From NCBI GenBank assembly GCA_024529925.1, contig JAFEUB010001184.1, positions 1 to 64,000 on the forward strand: a DNA stretch of 64,000 nucleotides, read 5' to 3'. Both the position numbers and the translations under genes were made by a program. The notes beneath the pieces were generated by a model. It saw only the letters and a program-made list of their open reading frames with translations. It was not told the origin of the DNA and ran no database searches. Positions 23,941-34,351 of this stretch are shown here, piece after piece. How positions within the stretch are numbered: the stretch's first letter is position 1; every line of letters starts with the position of its first letter. The DNA is from Ophthalmolycus amberensis (taxonomy: Eukaryota; Chordata; Actinopteri; Perciformes; Zoarcidae).

Positions 23941-24310
23941 ATGGAGCTAAATCCAGGTCAAAAGTTTTGTTCACTTGAAAATAAAATGCGAACCTGAAAG
24001 TTCAAAAATACAGCAATGTATTCAAAATAAAAATAAGTGAATGAAAAGTTTTTTTGGTTTGAATATAATTTAGATTCAGTTCTGGAATTTTTTCAAATAC
24101 ATTTTTTTTTCAGTTTTCACGTTCATATATATTTTGATATTTGAGTTCTTATTTTTTTCAGTTTCAGATTTTATATTTTCAGATTAAAATCTTTTTTTTG
24201 GGGGTTTCAAATCTTTTTTTCACGTTCAGGTTTTTTTTTTCAGTTCAGGTTTTTTTTTTTCAGTTCAGGTCGTTTTTTTCAGTTCAGACTTTTGACCTAG
24301 ATCTAACGTG
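23941..24310. mobile_element. Short MITE-like element bordering the end of the array
   Basis: Near the left end is ctaaatccaggtcaaaagt and, inverted near the right end, acttttgacctagatctaa, about 19 bp of imperfect terminal inverted repeat. Between lie T-rich tracts with repeated ttcaggt / ttcagttcaggt. No coding capacity. I do not see a clean target duplication. Its left edge coincides with the end of the miR-430 satellite. Confidence 0.5.
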
Positions 24311-24595
24311 GGGGGCGTGGTATCAACTGAGAGGGGCGTGTCATCATGAGTGACAGCATAACAACGAGGGCTGAGGAGTTCCTCAACCACGTTGCCTTCA
24401 TGTAACGTGGGCACCGCGAGAATTATGATTCAACACTTTCTATACACCATATTCACGTGATTGAAAGTAAAAAAAATTACGCTAGTGCCAAAATTCTGTT
24501 CAGCAAGCTGTTTTAGCCTCTACTTGGGACAAATCACAGTAAAAGAGCAATAAACTATGCCATATTGGGCCGTTCAACTACCACACTTTAATATC
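24311..24595. other. Unassigned stretch before the LTR element
   Basis: No reading frame, hairpin or repeat that I recognise. Ends with the target site tatc of the LTR insertion at 24592-24595. Confidence 0.4.
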
Positions 24596-25170
24596 TGTTG
24601 TGGAATATTTCTATGAATACATGGGAGAAGAGTGTTATCATATTTATCAAATCAATGTCAAATGAAACAGAGTCTGGATGAATGATCAAAGTTATAATAG
24701 TCAATTTATTTCCGCTTGCAAGCGAAGAGAAACACGTCTCACAGACACTTCTGCGTCATCTATGAGAGGTGCTCTGAATAAGACAGTCAGATGCATGGAC
24801 ATTTATACCGCTTCCTTTGATTAGGTCACTGTGACCTAATCAAAGAGTTAAGTCACAAGAAATACAGAGTCTGAATAAGCCTGTTTTACCATCACACATC
24901 ACAAATGCATACAGAGGGTCATGCTATTCAGCTGATGCTCATCAGGAAGTACCGTAATCTAGGCCTCTGTGTGTCGCCGTCTTTGAAGACAGAAACAATG
25001 CACAGGAAAACAGATAACAAGATAACAAGATAACAAGACAACAAGATAACAAGCCACCTGGCTTTCGAAACTGAGAATCATCTACTGAAATGTGTTTGAG
25101 GCCTGCACAGTTAAAGACTTACATTCGTTTACCCCTAAAGCATAAGACTATGACATATTTTCCCATAACA
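24596..25170 (-). repeat. 3' LTR of the retroelement
   Basis: In minus orientation it carries a 31-bp palindrome with an oestrogen response element (24815-24845), a TATA box tataaat (24801-24807) and an aataaa signal (24705-24710), in that order. That is the usual U3-R layout. It also has a run of the 10-mer gataacaaga (about 25014-25052). Confidence 0.88.
24815..24845 (-). promoter_or_regulatory. Palindrome with perfect oestrogen response element, 3' LTR
   Basis: The stretch ctttgattaggtca, a ctg spacer and tgacctaatcaaag is a perfect 31-bp palindrome apart from the spacer. Its core (24823-24837), read on minus, is aggtcacagtgacct, the consensus AGGTCAnnnTGACCT and the same as the classic vitellogenin-type site. 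In element orientation it lies about 15 bp upstream of the TATA box. Confidence 0.7.
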
Positions 25171-25181
25171 TTCCACTCTTT
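25171..25181 (-). other. Polypurine tract of the retroelement
   Basis: On the minus strand aaagagtggaa directly precedes the 3' LTR, the expected place for plus-strand priming. Confidence 0.65.
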
Positions 25182-27049
25182 GATTACATCGTAATCACAA
25201 AATACCGTAAAAATGTAAAAATATGTTATAAGGACATTTCAATAACAACAGAAGTATTACCCCAAAAATATGATTTGAAAATACATCATGTGAGATAACT
25301 GAAGAAAAAACTGTTCTTGTGAGATAAAGTCTCTGATATATGAGCAACACGTTGAGATGTTGGCAAGAAGAGAGTTGTTCTCCTCTTCGTTTCCCTCAAG
25401 GCCTGGAAGATGAGTTGCAGACAGTTAGCACAGAACACGCACGTGTCTGTCGGCTAACTGCCCGTTGTGATTTCCGTCCGTGAATCACTGCATCTCATCT
25501 TTGTTACTGTACATTACCAGGATCCTCTATATTTCTGAAGTCAGTGAATTGAGTGGCTTGCTGCCAGTCAGACATGTCCTTCACACCATTCCTGGGCTTC
25601 GTACCATGTGGAAACATGTGCAATCTCCACCTTTTACAACTCAGATTGTGTGGGAGACAGAGAAACAGACAGCAGCAGTACTTTTTGTCCAACAAACTCT
25701 TATTATACCATTATATCATTTCCACTTCTCTAAATCATACTTCCTCTAACCTTTCATCTCGTTCACGTAACCCATGTGCTGTGCAGTGAAGTGAATCAGC
25801 CTGCATGTGACAGTCTAAACTTTTTTTTTTTTTTTTTTTTCCTTTTAGTTAACGTGACTTGCTGTAATTTTCTGAATCCTTCAATCTCATTCGTATACAT
25901 ATGTGGGTGTGAGTGGTGTTTGTCTAGTTTCTAATGTGTGTATTAAATGTACAAGTTTGTCATCTGAAGAATCTAAAGTTAACTCACCCTCTGTGTTGTA
26001 TTTATGTGAGCGTCGTTGGTCCATCTCCGTCTCATTCCGCAATCTGCTGCACCCTCCCCGATGGCCGATTGTCGAGCCCTCCCACCACTCCTTGTTCATG
26101 GAGCGTGAGCATCTATTCCTCAATGTTCAAGCTGCCACATTTATGGCACACAAAGTCTTCAGTTGGTGTGTGTCAAAGTCTCAAAGTCTCTTTCAGCTTC
26201 CTCTCATGCCCTGATACATTATCAGCTGGGCATGCTTGCATCTGTGCTGACGAAACTTCTCTGTTCTCCGTTGTTGAACTGATCCTCATGTTCAGCATGC
26301 TGCATGTCACACAACTCTCTTGTGTGATGTTCTCCAGGCTTATGGATGGCGGAAAGCCTTCTTACAAAGTTCAGTCAGGGCTGTCACCGCATGTTGATAC
26401 GCTACGGCCAGTTTTCACCATTGTCGTATGCAACTCACTGCAGGTTTGAATGCCGCAGATATTTTCTGTAGTTGTGAGCATTGACATGGTACCTGTAGAT
26501 TTTGACGAGTCTCGTTCGTCTTCTTCATTTTCGACGTGTTGAGTGGTGGGTGTCGTTCAAGTTGTTTGTGGCTGGGGAGCATACAGCAGGAAGCGGAATC
26601 CCCAGATCAGGACCAAGGACTGAAACTGAACAAAACAAACAAAACAAAACAGCTGCCGAAAGTTCAGCAGTAAATGTTAGACAACGTTGTCTCATGTAGA
26701 GATACAATTCTTAGATCTCTGTGTTTCTGTGTGTGCGTGCCTCTGTGGGTGTGCGTGTGTGTGTGTGTGTGCGTGTGTGTCTCACCCCTGCATTCCTCTC
26801 TCTCTGCTCATATGCCTCTCTGTCTATTTTAAACAGTTACACCTATTTTCGTTTCCTCTTGGACATCAATTCATTTGTATCTGCTTTACCCCTTTCTCTG
26901 CTCCAAGCACGTTTTGAGTTAATCAAATTTTAATCTTAGGCTAAAACTGCCTCTTTCAGGGAATCCCAATTTTGTTCATTCTTCCAATTATTTGGCAGTC
27001 ACATTTATTTATTATCGGAGGTAAGACCTTGGCATCGGGCTGCTCAGAC
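25182..27049 (-). other. Retroelement interior without recognisable pol or env
   Basis: Reading frames here are short on both strands (the longest minus frame is about 78 codons at 25887-26123). None shows a protease, reverse transcriptase or integrase motif. A (GT)n run lies near 26,750-26,780. The stretch may be degraded coding sequence or unrelated filler carried by a nonautonomous element. Confidence 0.4.
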
Positions 27050-27322
27050 TCATTCTATGACTTTTATCATTCCCAAATGTTTCACTTTTATTTCTAAGTC
27101 TTTGACTCGGTCTTTCTTCGTACATTTAATCTGTTTCAATTTACCTTCTAAATCCCCTCTTAACCTTTTGAGCTTAGCGGCGCTCAATGAGTTGTTTTCA
27201 GGAAAACCAAAGTCCCTTGACCAGTACGTGAGGTATTTTAAACACCCGTTTCCATATTTCTGTTGCATCATATCAATTATTGGGCCCGAGGGCTCTGCGC
27301 TTTTACCATCTTTACCACCCAT
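27050..27322 (-). pseudogene. Truncated gag-like frame (matrix part only)
   Basis: A 90-codon frame starting MGGKDGKS, the first good ATG after the leader. Gly at position 2 followed by basic residues resembles the myristoylated start of retroviral matrix proteins. The middle is hydrophobic-aromatic and the end basic, and then a TGA closes it. A full gag is several times longer; capsid and nucleocapsid motifs are not seen. Assignment is from position and N-terminal character only. Confidence 0.5.
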
Positions 27323-27414
27323 CGTGGATACGTTAACGTTACCTTTACAATATAGTCGTCACCATACAGCGTATGTTTATTCTACCGAAGGAAAACTTTT
27401 TGCAAAAAACCTCG

Positions 27415-27510
27415 TTTGAAACTCACGTTATGTTGGAAAATCACGAATACCTTATTTCAAACTTATTTGAAACTCACGTTATGTTGGAAAATCACGAATA
27501 CCTTATTTCA
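27415..27510. repeat. 51-bp direct duplication in the retroelement leader
   Basis: Two almost exact copies (tttgaaactcacgttatg ... gaataccttatttcaa) start at 27415 and 27466, with a partial third (gaagttcacgtta) after them. They lie between the primer-binding site and the gag-like start. Confidence 0.8.
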
Positions 27511-28027
27511 AATGTTATTTGAAGTTCACGTTAGTTATTTATCACGATTCTTATTCTATCAGTATAGAATTCACGTATTTGATCATTTTAACCACGGTCT
27601 TACAACAAACCAATATCTTGTACGTAAAAGCGTGTAAATAGTGATATGCCAGAAAATGAAAAGGGAGTTTACATGAACCACATTCGTAAAACAAAACCAC
27701 AAAACTGTCAAAAACAGCTGTGTTACCCAAATAAAAATAAAAACAATTGTTTTACCCAAATAAAAATGACTACTTGACCCTTCATCTGTGTAATCATATG
27801 ACCTTAGTATAATTTTATCATTACTTTTACAATTGGAATTTTAACTTTCTTACCCGTTTGTAGAAATTAATTCTTTTTCGTTGGATTTCGCGTGCCGTCT
27901 ATCAGAAACTCCCTCGGGTCTGCCGGTTCTCTCTCTCTCGTCTAATGAGGTATAAGACAGTTTGTGGATGTCTGGGAGAGGCCTTCTCCTCCGGTCAGTC
28001 CCTCTGGAGCTCTGATAGACAGTCAGC

Positions 28028-28047
28028 GAATCCTGTTCGTGACGCCA
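28028..28047 (-). other. Primer-binding site, tRNA-Ser(CGA)
   Basis: The plus strand reads gaatcctgttcgtgacgcca, which matches the 3' end of vertebrate tRNA-Ser(CGA) including CCA, as I remember it. It stands three bases from the LTR. This fixes the element as minus-strand. Confidence 0.82.
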
Positions 28048-28050
28048 AAT

Positions 28051-28625
28051 TGTTGTGGAATATTTCTATGAATACATGGGAGAAGAGTGTTATCATATTT
28101 ATCAAATCAATGTCAAATGAAACAGAGTCTGGATGAATGATCAAAGTTATAATAGTCAATTTATTTCCGCTTGCAAGCGAAGAGAAACACGTCTCACAGA
28201 CACTTCTGCGTCATCTATGAGAGGTGCTCTGAATAAGACAGTCAGATGCATGGACATTTATACCGCTTCCTTTGATTAGGTCACTGTGACCTAATCAAAG
28301 AGTTAAGTCACAAGAAATACAGAGTCTGAATAAGCCTGTTTTACCATCACACATCACAAATGCATACAGAGGGTCATGCTATTCAGCTGATGCTCATCAG
28401 GAAGTACCGTAATCTAGGCCTCTGTGTGTCGCCGTCTTTGAAGACAGAAACAATGCACAGGAAAACAGATAACAAGATAACAAGATAACAAGACAACAAG
28501 ATAACAAGCCACCTGGCTTTCGAAACTGAGAATCATCTACTGAAATGTGTTTGAGGCCTGCACAGTTAAAGACTTACATTCGTTTACCCCTAAAGCATAA
28601 GACTATGACATATTTTCCCATAACA
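28051..28625 (-). repeat. 5' LTR of the retroelement
   Basis: Identical to the other LTR as far as I can read. It carries the same palindrome with oestrogen response element (28270-28300), TATA box (28256-28262) and aataaa (28160-28165). Its outer edge lies about 55 bp upstream of the ATG of the neighbouring HECT-like gene remnant, in divergent orientation. Confidence 0.88.
28270..28300 (-). promoter_or_regulatory. Palindrome with perfect oestrogen response element, 5' LTR
   Basis: Second copy of the palindrome; the core is 28278-28292. In this LTR it would act on the element's own transcript, running left from below the TATA box at 28256-28262. Confidence 0.7.
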
Positions 28626-29298
28626 TATCTGATGTTTCGCACTTCCACACACCACTGTGAACACAGCGTAGTATCCTTGTGATGGCGTCCGCTCCACCTG
28701 GACCGCCTGCTGGCGCCAGCGCGCAGGTAAGAAATCGAATAAATTTTTTTATAGACACTAGAAATTATCCTAAATATTATAATGATGATTGTAAGATAGC
28801 GTCATACATAAAGGGAGAAGATTTATTTAAGTGGGGATTTCGCCAAAGCTAGAAATTAAGCAACTAGCTTAATGCTGTTAGCTTGTGTTTGTGAATTGTT
28901 CCCTCCTTACAGTGACCAGCTCAAGTCCTTCAATGTGTGTTGTCTTTCGTAACAGAATGTCGACTATAATTCGACAGTGGCTGCAGCTGCACAGAGCCTT
29001 ATAAATGTGCTCGCACAGAACCTCTCTCAGGGACAGCAAGAGCAAGGAAGAACGCAGCAAGAGCCATCGTCTTCTGTAGAACAGAACATGGCCAGGTTTT
29101 AGTTTTTATGGAATTTCATTTTTCATGTTAATTTAATGGTAGTTTGACAAGTTCATATGTATATTCATCATATTTTAATCAAATTGTTTAAGTAAATGTC
29201 CTGCATTCAAAACCTTAATTATGTCAAAGCACAAAAGTATTAGCATCAAAATATAGCAAAAGTATAATTAGTCATTTTGAAGAATGGCCCATTTCAGT

Positions 29299-29301
<3 letters not shown>

Positions 29302-29338
<37 letters not shown>
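29302..29338. repeat. (AT)n microsatellite
   Basis: About 18 AT dinucleotides. Confidence 0.9.
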
Positions 29339-29339
<1 letters not shown>

Positions 29340-29374
29340 TATATCATGTTATTGGACTATAATTATTGATGCAT

Positions 29375-29640
29375 TAATGTTGATCACTTTAATGTTGTGG
29401 CTGTTGAAGGTGGAGCTAATTTTAGTAATGTGTATTAATAATCTAAATCTGCAAAGTAACCAGTAACTAAAGCTCTCAGTGAATGTTGTGGAGTAAAACG
29501 TACAAGATTTCCCTCTGAAATAGTTGAGTAGAAGTATAAAGTACCATGGAATGCAAATACTGAAGTAAAGTACAAGTACTTTTAAATAGTACTTAAGTGA
29601 AGTTAGTAAATGAAATTAGTTACACTCCACAACTGCATAG
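29375..29640. repeat. Fish interspersed repeat, copy 1
   Basis: Shares ggtggagctaattttag, gtggagtaaaa, tttccctctga and the aagtaaagtac stretch with the copy at 33105-33376. Resembles a nonautonomous element found widely in fish, recognised from memory only. Confidence 0.65.
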
Positions 29641-30636
29641 ACATTATACATAGAAATGAGAATTTTTTTTTCCTAAACCTCTAGTTCTTAATGAGAACTT
29701 TTACAAAGGCCAATCTATATCTCCATTCTATGTAAAAAGACTTAATGTTAACACAGAATGCCATTTATAACCATTGTGCTTGGCCGAAATAGTCGAATAT
29801 CTCCAAACCTCAGGAAATCACACACATTTGATTACATTTGTTTTGGATCAGCTGTTCTTCTGTGACCGAGAGTACCTCTGTTTATTTCACTTCTTTAAAT
29901 CTAAAGACCTGCATTGCAGTAAAAAAGGAAAACTACATTTTAAACTGTCACATAACTTTATTTTTTTCTTCTCTTTGCTTCATAGCTGAAGATCATGAAG
30001 AGGACGAAGATGGCCCACGGTCCATCACACCTGCAAGGTTTCTGCAGTGGATCACGGGCCAAGGTCACATCCCACTTCTCCCATCCGAGAAGAAGGATTT
30101 TGCTGTGATGCTCAGATTTAACCACGACTGCAGTGCAGACTTTGGGCATCACAGCATCTGTTACCCTGTCGTCTCAGAGACAATTGCAGTACCCGTACGA
30201 CATATGAGGTCATATGTCGAGTTCAAAAAGCTAATGATGGAGGCTTTTCATCTCGGGCAGGAATTTCACAATGTGTAGACAATTGTCTCTCTCTACCCTC
30301 CATTTTTTTTTTTTTTTGCCTCCGTTCATGTTTAGCAAAAACTGCTGTTTTAATACTCTCATGTTCTGAGAAAAGAAAAGTATTTAATTGTAATATTTTA
30401 AAATACTTGTTTTGAAAAATGAGTTCCGTACACACAAAAATTGTGTTGAATGTTTATAAAAGAGAACAAAATGTTAAGGTTTGGAATTTAAAAAAGATTT
30501 TATACGATTTATTCTTCTTTTTTTTTTTACTTGTGGCTTCACTGTTGCCAGTCACAACAAATACACATTTAAAACACATTCATTGTATACTTGTTGGTGT
30601 TAAAGTGGTAAAACCCTTGAAACACAACGTTTGCAT

Positions 30637-30757
30637 TTATGGTACATGAGTTAGTACATAGTTCAATACAGCTAAATAAATGTCTCGGCCGTAGGACTCA
30701 GATGGTCTAGCAACATCAATAGCGGCCCTAAGGCGTGCCATATCCTCCTCACATAGG
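30637..30757 (-). pseudogene. Truncated C-terminus of an unknown minus-strand gene
   Basis: The minus strand reads about 39 codons to a TAA at 30637: CEEDMARLRAAIDVARPSES, then YGRDIYLAVLNYV. The amphipathic, codon-like pattern suggests a real coding end, convergent with the HECT-like remnant, as in two-gene transposons. It is cut off at its 5' side by the orphan miR-430 fragment. Confidence 0.4.
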
Positions 30758-31230
30758 TAGTTTTGCTGATCCCTACATCTTCAAGTGTGTAAGCTGTATT
30801 TCTTTTCAAATCTCTACTGAGATATCTTCTAACATTTTAGTCCCTGATTCTGCATTGGAATCAGTTTCAAATCTGTTGTCTATTGTTTCAGAAGCTGTCT
30901 TGGGGTCTTAAAGTAGAATGTGCCTTTTGGAGTAGATGTACAGTGCTAACTGTATTTCTTTGTATTGGTTCTCAGTACTCCTGAGTGAGCTCCAACTTCA
31001 GGCCACCATGTGGCAAAGATTTGCACCAAGAAGACTCATTGCACTCGAATTGACCATTCATCAAATGCTAATGGTGTGCATACATTTAAGTTGATAGTTG
31101 TATCTTCATGGAGCCTTTGTATTCTTACATAGTCTAGACCAATGAAACCTCATCAAAAAGTAGGCGGAGTTCATGTGACTTGGCTGCATTCAGTATTTAA
31201 GATGGTCAAATTTGAGCAGGAAGCACCACT
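30756..31230 (+). repeat. Orphan miR-430 unit fragment: promoter-like part without complete hairpins
   Basis: 475 bp, matching unit positions 740 to the unit end and then 1 to 142 of the next unit. It begins in the last five bases of mature microRNA 4 (ggtag), so no hairpin is complete. It keeps atgctaatgg (31065-31074) and the TATA-like tatttaag (31194-31201), and stops about 30 bp downstream of it. It shares ctttgtattc and gaccaatg with units 6 and 8, but has tatttctttg, not their neighbours' tatttatttg. It lies 6.8 kb from the end of the array. Confidence 0.88.
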
Positions 31231-31396
31231 GTAGGTTTATTTTCCTTTTACATAAACAGTACAGTTGTATAGTTACACATGAATGAATGCCTGAGAGGTA
31301 TGTATTTTCAAGTACATTTTTTGCATCTTGCAATAAATATTGATATGTTCTTGATCACTTTGTGTTGTGTCTATTTGCCTTTTCTGTTGAGAAGAA

Positions 31397-31790
31397 CTGA
31401 GACTTTTGTAGGTTTTGAGGCACTGATGGCCGAACAATATCATTTATAAATGCTTTGTACGGCACAGATGGTCGTCACATTAGATGAGGTCACACAAAAT
31501 ACTTTTCTAACAACTAGTAAATGCTTTCTAACTACCTGAATTCATCATGAATTGCTGTGTTAATAAATTATTATAGAATAGTGGTTGAAAAAATGTTCTG
31601 AGACTTGCGAGTCTTGGGATGCTGTTGGAACCAGGTATTGCCAGCCGTATAATGCCATCTGTAAATGCTTTGGAAGGCACAGATAATCTTCACTTTAGAT
31701 CAGGTCATACAAAATACTTAAGTAACGACCAGTAACTAAATTAATCATGAATTCCAGTATTAATACATGTTCATAAAACATCTATTAACC
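31397..31790. repeat. Diverged ~200-bp tandem duplication
   Basis: Two related halves share gagactt, aaatgcttt..ggcacagat, ggtcayacaaaatac and atcatgaatt..gt.ttaata. No coding potential. Confidence 0.65.
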
Positions 31791-31832
31791 CCCTAACCAT
31801 TAGTGCATATCTAAATCATGATATGTATATAT

Positions 31833-32361
31833 TAGTGCTGGGCAACGATTCAAATATTTAATCGCGATTAATCGCATGGATTTTTTGCGATTAATCGCAT
31901 TGTTATGGCAAAGTTCAATAATGAATTCAAAAATAGTGTATTGGGCACTTTTATTTTAAAAGTACTGCTATATGAACAAAAGGGCAATAACATTTGGTTC
32001 ACGAGATGCAGGTAGCATGTTTTATACTTAATGTGAATATAATTCATACTTTGTTGGCATCTTATTCTGAAAACCGGATGTTCGTCTGAAGAAACCGGAT
32101 GTTGTCTCACGTTAATCTTTCCGCTAGCTTTCAAAGTCCTTCGCTCGCTCCCGATCTGTGCCGTTTAAATGCGTTTACGGTGAATGTCAGCATATAGGTG
32201 CACTAACATGTAAGTGTCTGCTGAGTTGACCACGGAGATCTGAGTGTCTGCTGACTTTACCGCAGCGTGTCCACTAGTCTCCAGGGAGAGCAACAGCTGG
32301 TGCAGCTTCTCTCGTTATTTTTTTTCTCATCTCAAAAGGCTCAAGGACATACACAAACACG

Positions 32362-32418
<57 letters not shown>

Positions 32419-32614
32419 ACTATAGGATGTTTGCTGGCTTTTATCCCACTGTTCTTGTCATCCTCTTGTTGTTATGTATATGTATTGTCTGTTGTCTCTC
32501 AAAAAAAATAATTATAATACATTTGAAAAATGCATTAACGCGCGATAACATAATTGTCGGCGTTAATTAATGATGCGTTAACGCAAAATTAACGCGTTAA
32601 CTTGCCCAGCACTA
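31833..32614. mobile_element. hAT-like nonautonomous transposon
   Basis: The ends are tagtgctgggcaac and, inverted, cttgcccagcacta. They are flanked by gtatatat (31825-31832) and gtataaat (32615-32622), an 8-bp target duplication with one mismatch, as in the hAT superfamily. The subterminal parts are full of attaatcgc / gcgttaac motifs. No transposase frame. A (CA)n run lies inside. Confidence 0.75.
32363..32416. repeat. (CA)n microsatellite
   Basis: About 27 CA units inside the hAT-like element. Confidence 0.9.
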
Positions 32615-33104
32615 GTATAAATGCATGCATAAATGTACATCTAAATAATTCCTTAATTATTAACTTACACTTTATAAATTATCTTATGAAGCACTAGCAA
32701 CTTGTAAATAATTGATTTGTAATTGATACAAAACTTAATTTAGAAATGGGGAATACATCATTTATAAAGTATGAAAATAAAACAATTAATCACATTATAG
32801 ATGAGCTTATTAATCAAGAATAAAACGTTGATAGATGTGTTTAATAATTACATACTAATGTTTGTTAATGTAGGAACAATACTTTATTAATAATGTAATA
32901 AATGTTTAGGATAAAAGGTCCGTGCACAAAGTATAATTAATTTTCTGTTGTTCACGTTGTATAATGAACAATGCCAGTTTAGGGTTATTGCCTAATCTCA
33001 TTTGTAGCTTCTCCATTGGTAACTACGCCAACAAAAAGCATGATCACCTGTCAGTGTTTTACTATTATATATGGATGTTACAAATGTTTTTGGATCATTA
33101 TTCC

Positions 33105-33376
33105 AGCTGCAGATGTTTAAGGTGGAGCTAATTTTAACTGCTTTGTACTCTGTTGTTCAGTTTGGGTAGTTCGGAAGGGTTTGAAAAATGATATTGTGCA
33201 AAGTAACTCTAACTAAAGCTGCCAGACAAATATAGTGGAGTAAAAAGTACAATATTTCCCTCTGAGATGTAGTGGAGTGGAAGTACAATAAAATGGAAAC
33301 ACTCAAGTAAAGTAACTTTAATTTGTACATAATTACAGTGCTTAATAAAATATAATAAAATATACTTCCACCACTG
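33105..33376. repeat. Fish interspersed repeat, copy 2
   Basis: Second copy of the repeat at 29375-29640 (ggtggagctaattttaact, tagtggagtaaaaagtac, tttccctctgag), ending with cttccaccactga. Confidence 0.65.
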
Positions 33377-33455
33377 ATCATAATATTTACTAGCAGCTTA
33401 TCAAAACCATACAATGTACTGTTTTTTTAAAGAGGTGGAATAATATAGAGCAGGA

Positions 33456-33562
33456 TTGAGTTCAGTCTATTGGTCCGGCCCTCCACAACAGTCCTTGTTG
33501 TGGAATTTAACAGTCCTTGTTTCTCATGTGGCCCCTTGGGAAATATATTTGCCCAGCCCTGT
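33456..33562. repeat. Probable transposon end (GGCCC...TTTGCCCAGCCC)
   Basis: The stretch ggtccggccctccacaa and tttgcccagccctg looks like the end of a widespread vertebrate repeat. Only one copy is in the window, so this rests on memory. Confidence 0.3.
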
Positions 33563-33589
33563 TCTCGAGGCACTCTGCTTGCGTGTTGC

Positions 33590-33597
33590 TGACGTCA
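33590..33597. promoter_or_regulatory. CRE (tgacgtca) upstream of noct
   Basis: A perfect palindromic cAMP response element 544 bp before the noct start codon. noct is rhythmically expressed and cAMP control is plausible, but a single 8-mer is weak evidence. Confidence 0.3.
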
Positions 33598-34140
33598 GAG
33601 CCGTCATTCCTGTGTAACAAATGATCTGAACGCTGATTGGCTTGTTTATGGAAAGTCAACACCCTCTTCTGGCAGGTTCCCGCCTATAAGTTAGTGCGGC
33701 ACCAGCCACTGGTGGCAGGAGGGGGATCAGCTATGTTGCTTTTTAAAATTGTAGACTTAAAATGCCGTTTGCGAAGGAAAAGTAACAGTCAGGTGGATGG
33801 ACGCTATGGATGGACGCTATTTCACTCATTATACTATGGAGTGAACTCCAACGTATGTTTGTGTCAATGGTAAAGCATAATGGACTAGTCCATCTTTGGC
33901 CCAACCCTCAATTGCCGGAGTTCCGTGACACACGAGAAAAATTATGTAACTTTTGCCGGTTCCGGGTTTCTGTTACCTTCAAAAGCACAGAGACAAAAAG
34001 GAAGGTACAGCAGTGAGCCGCGTGTAAGAAGGACATTCTCGGTTTAATAAATGGCTCGGTTTCTTTAGTAGAGGTGAAAAGACAGCAGCACTGTGCCGGA
34101 ACTAACAGTTCTTTCTCCGTTACACTCAGTACAGTGAGGA

Positions 34141-34351
34141 ATGAATCCAGCTCGTCGCTGTTCGGCTTTTCTGAGCCAGCTGTGTGTGTCCTCGCGAGGG
34201 GGGCCGACCGCCAGGACACCGGCAGCGGTCTCAGCCTCGGCGGGAACACGGTACTGTCACTCCGGTGTCGGACGAGCAGGTGGAGAGGGAGTCAAAGGGA
34301 CCTGTCCCCAACTGAAGCCGAACGAGACACCCCTCACTGGGGCAGCACCAG
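34141..34351 (+). CDS. noct: noct exon 1 (targeting peptide)
   Basis: Starts at the ATG of MNPARRCSAF and ends ccag|gtactg in phase 1. The rich Arg, Ser and Ala content and lack of acidic residues fit a mitochondrial presequence. Chosen because the phase fits exon 2 and gives the conserved VCxMG junction. Confidence 0.8.

Larger units (their letters stand above)
24596..28625 (-). mobile_element. Young nonautonomous LTR retroelement (endogenous retrovirus-like)
   Basis: Two 575 bp LTRs (24596-25170 and 28051-28625) start TGTTGTGG and end CATAACA on the plus strand. I find no difference between them. The 4 bp tatc is duplicated at both sides (24592-24595 and 28626-28629). On the minus strand a primer-binding site follows the 5' LTR and a purine tract precedes the 3' LTR, so the element points left. 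The interior is only 2.88 kb; a short gag-like frame is present, and I see no polymerase or envelope gene. It is probably mobilised in trans by a related full copy. Identical LTRs mean the insertion is very recent. Confidence 0.88.
28681..30278 (+). pseudogene. Remnant of a HECT-like gene (probably transposon-borne)
   Basis: A first exon at 28681-28725 reads MASAPPGPPAGASAQ and ends cag|gtaag. A second exon at about 28956-29096 reads NVDYNSTVAAAAQSLINVL... and is rich in Gln and Ser. A last exon from about 29986 to 30278 reads EDHEEDEDGPRS..., then PSEKKDFAVMLRFNHDC, CYPVVSE and HMRSYVEFKKLMMEAF and ends near GQEFHNV. This tail resembles the C-terminal end of HECT-domain proteins common in fish genomes. 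The phase at the end of exon 2 does not fit the last exon, so internal exons are missing. I cannot name the parent gene. Confidence 0.45.

Noticed and set aside
25480..26449. Plus-strand frames of 89-171 codons inside the retroelement
   Set aside because: The element is read on the minus strand (primer site, TATA, purine tract), and the frames show no motif.
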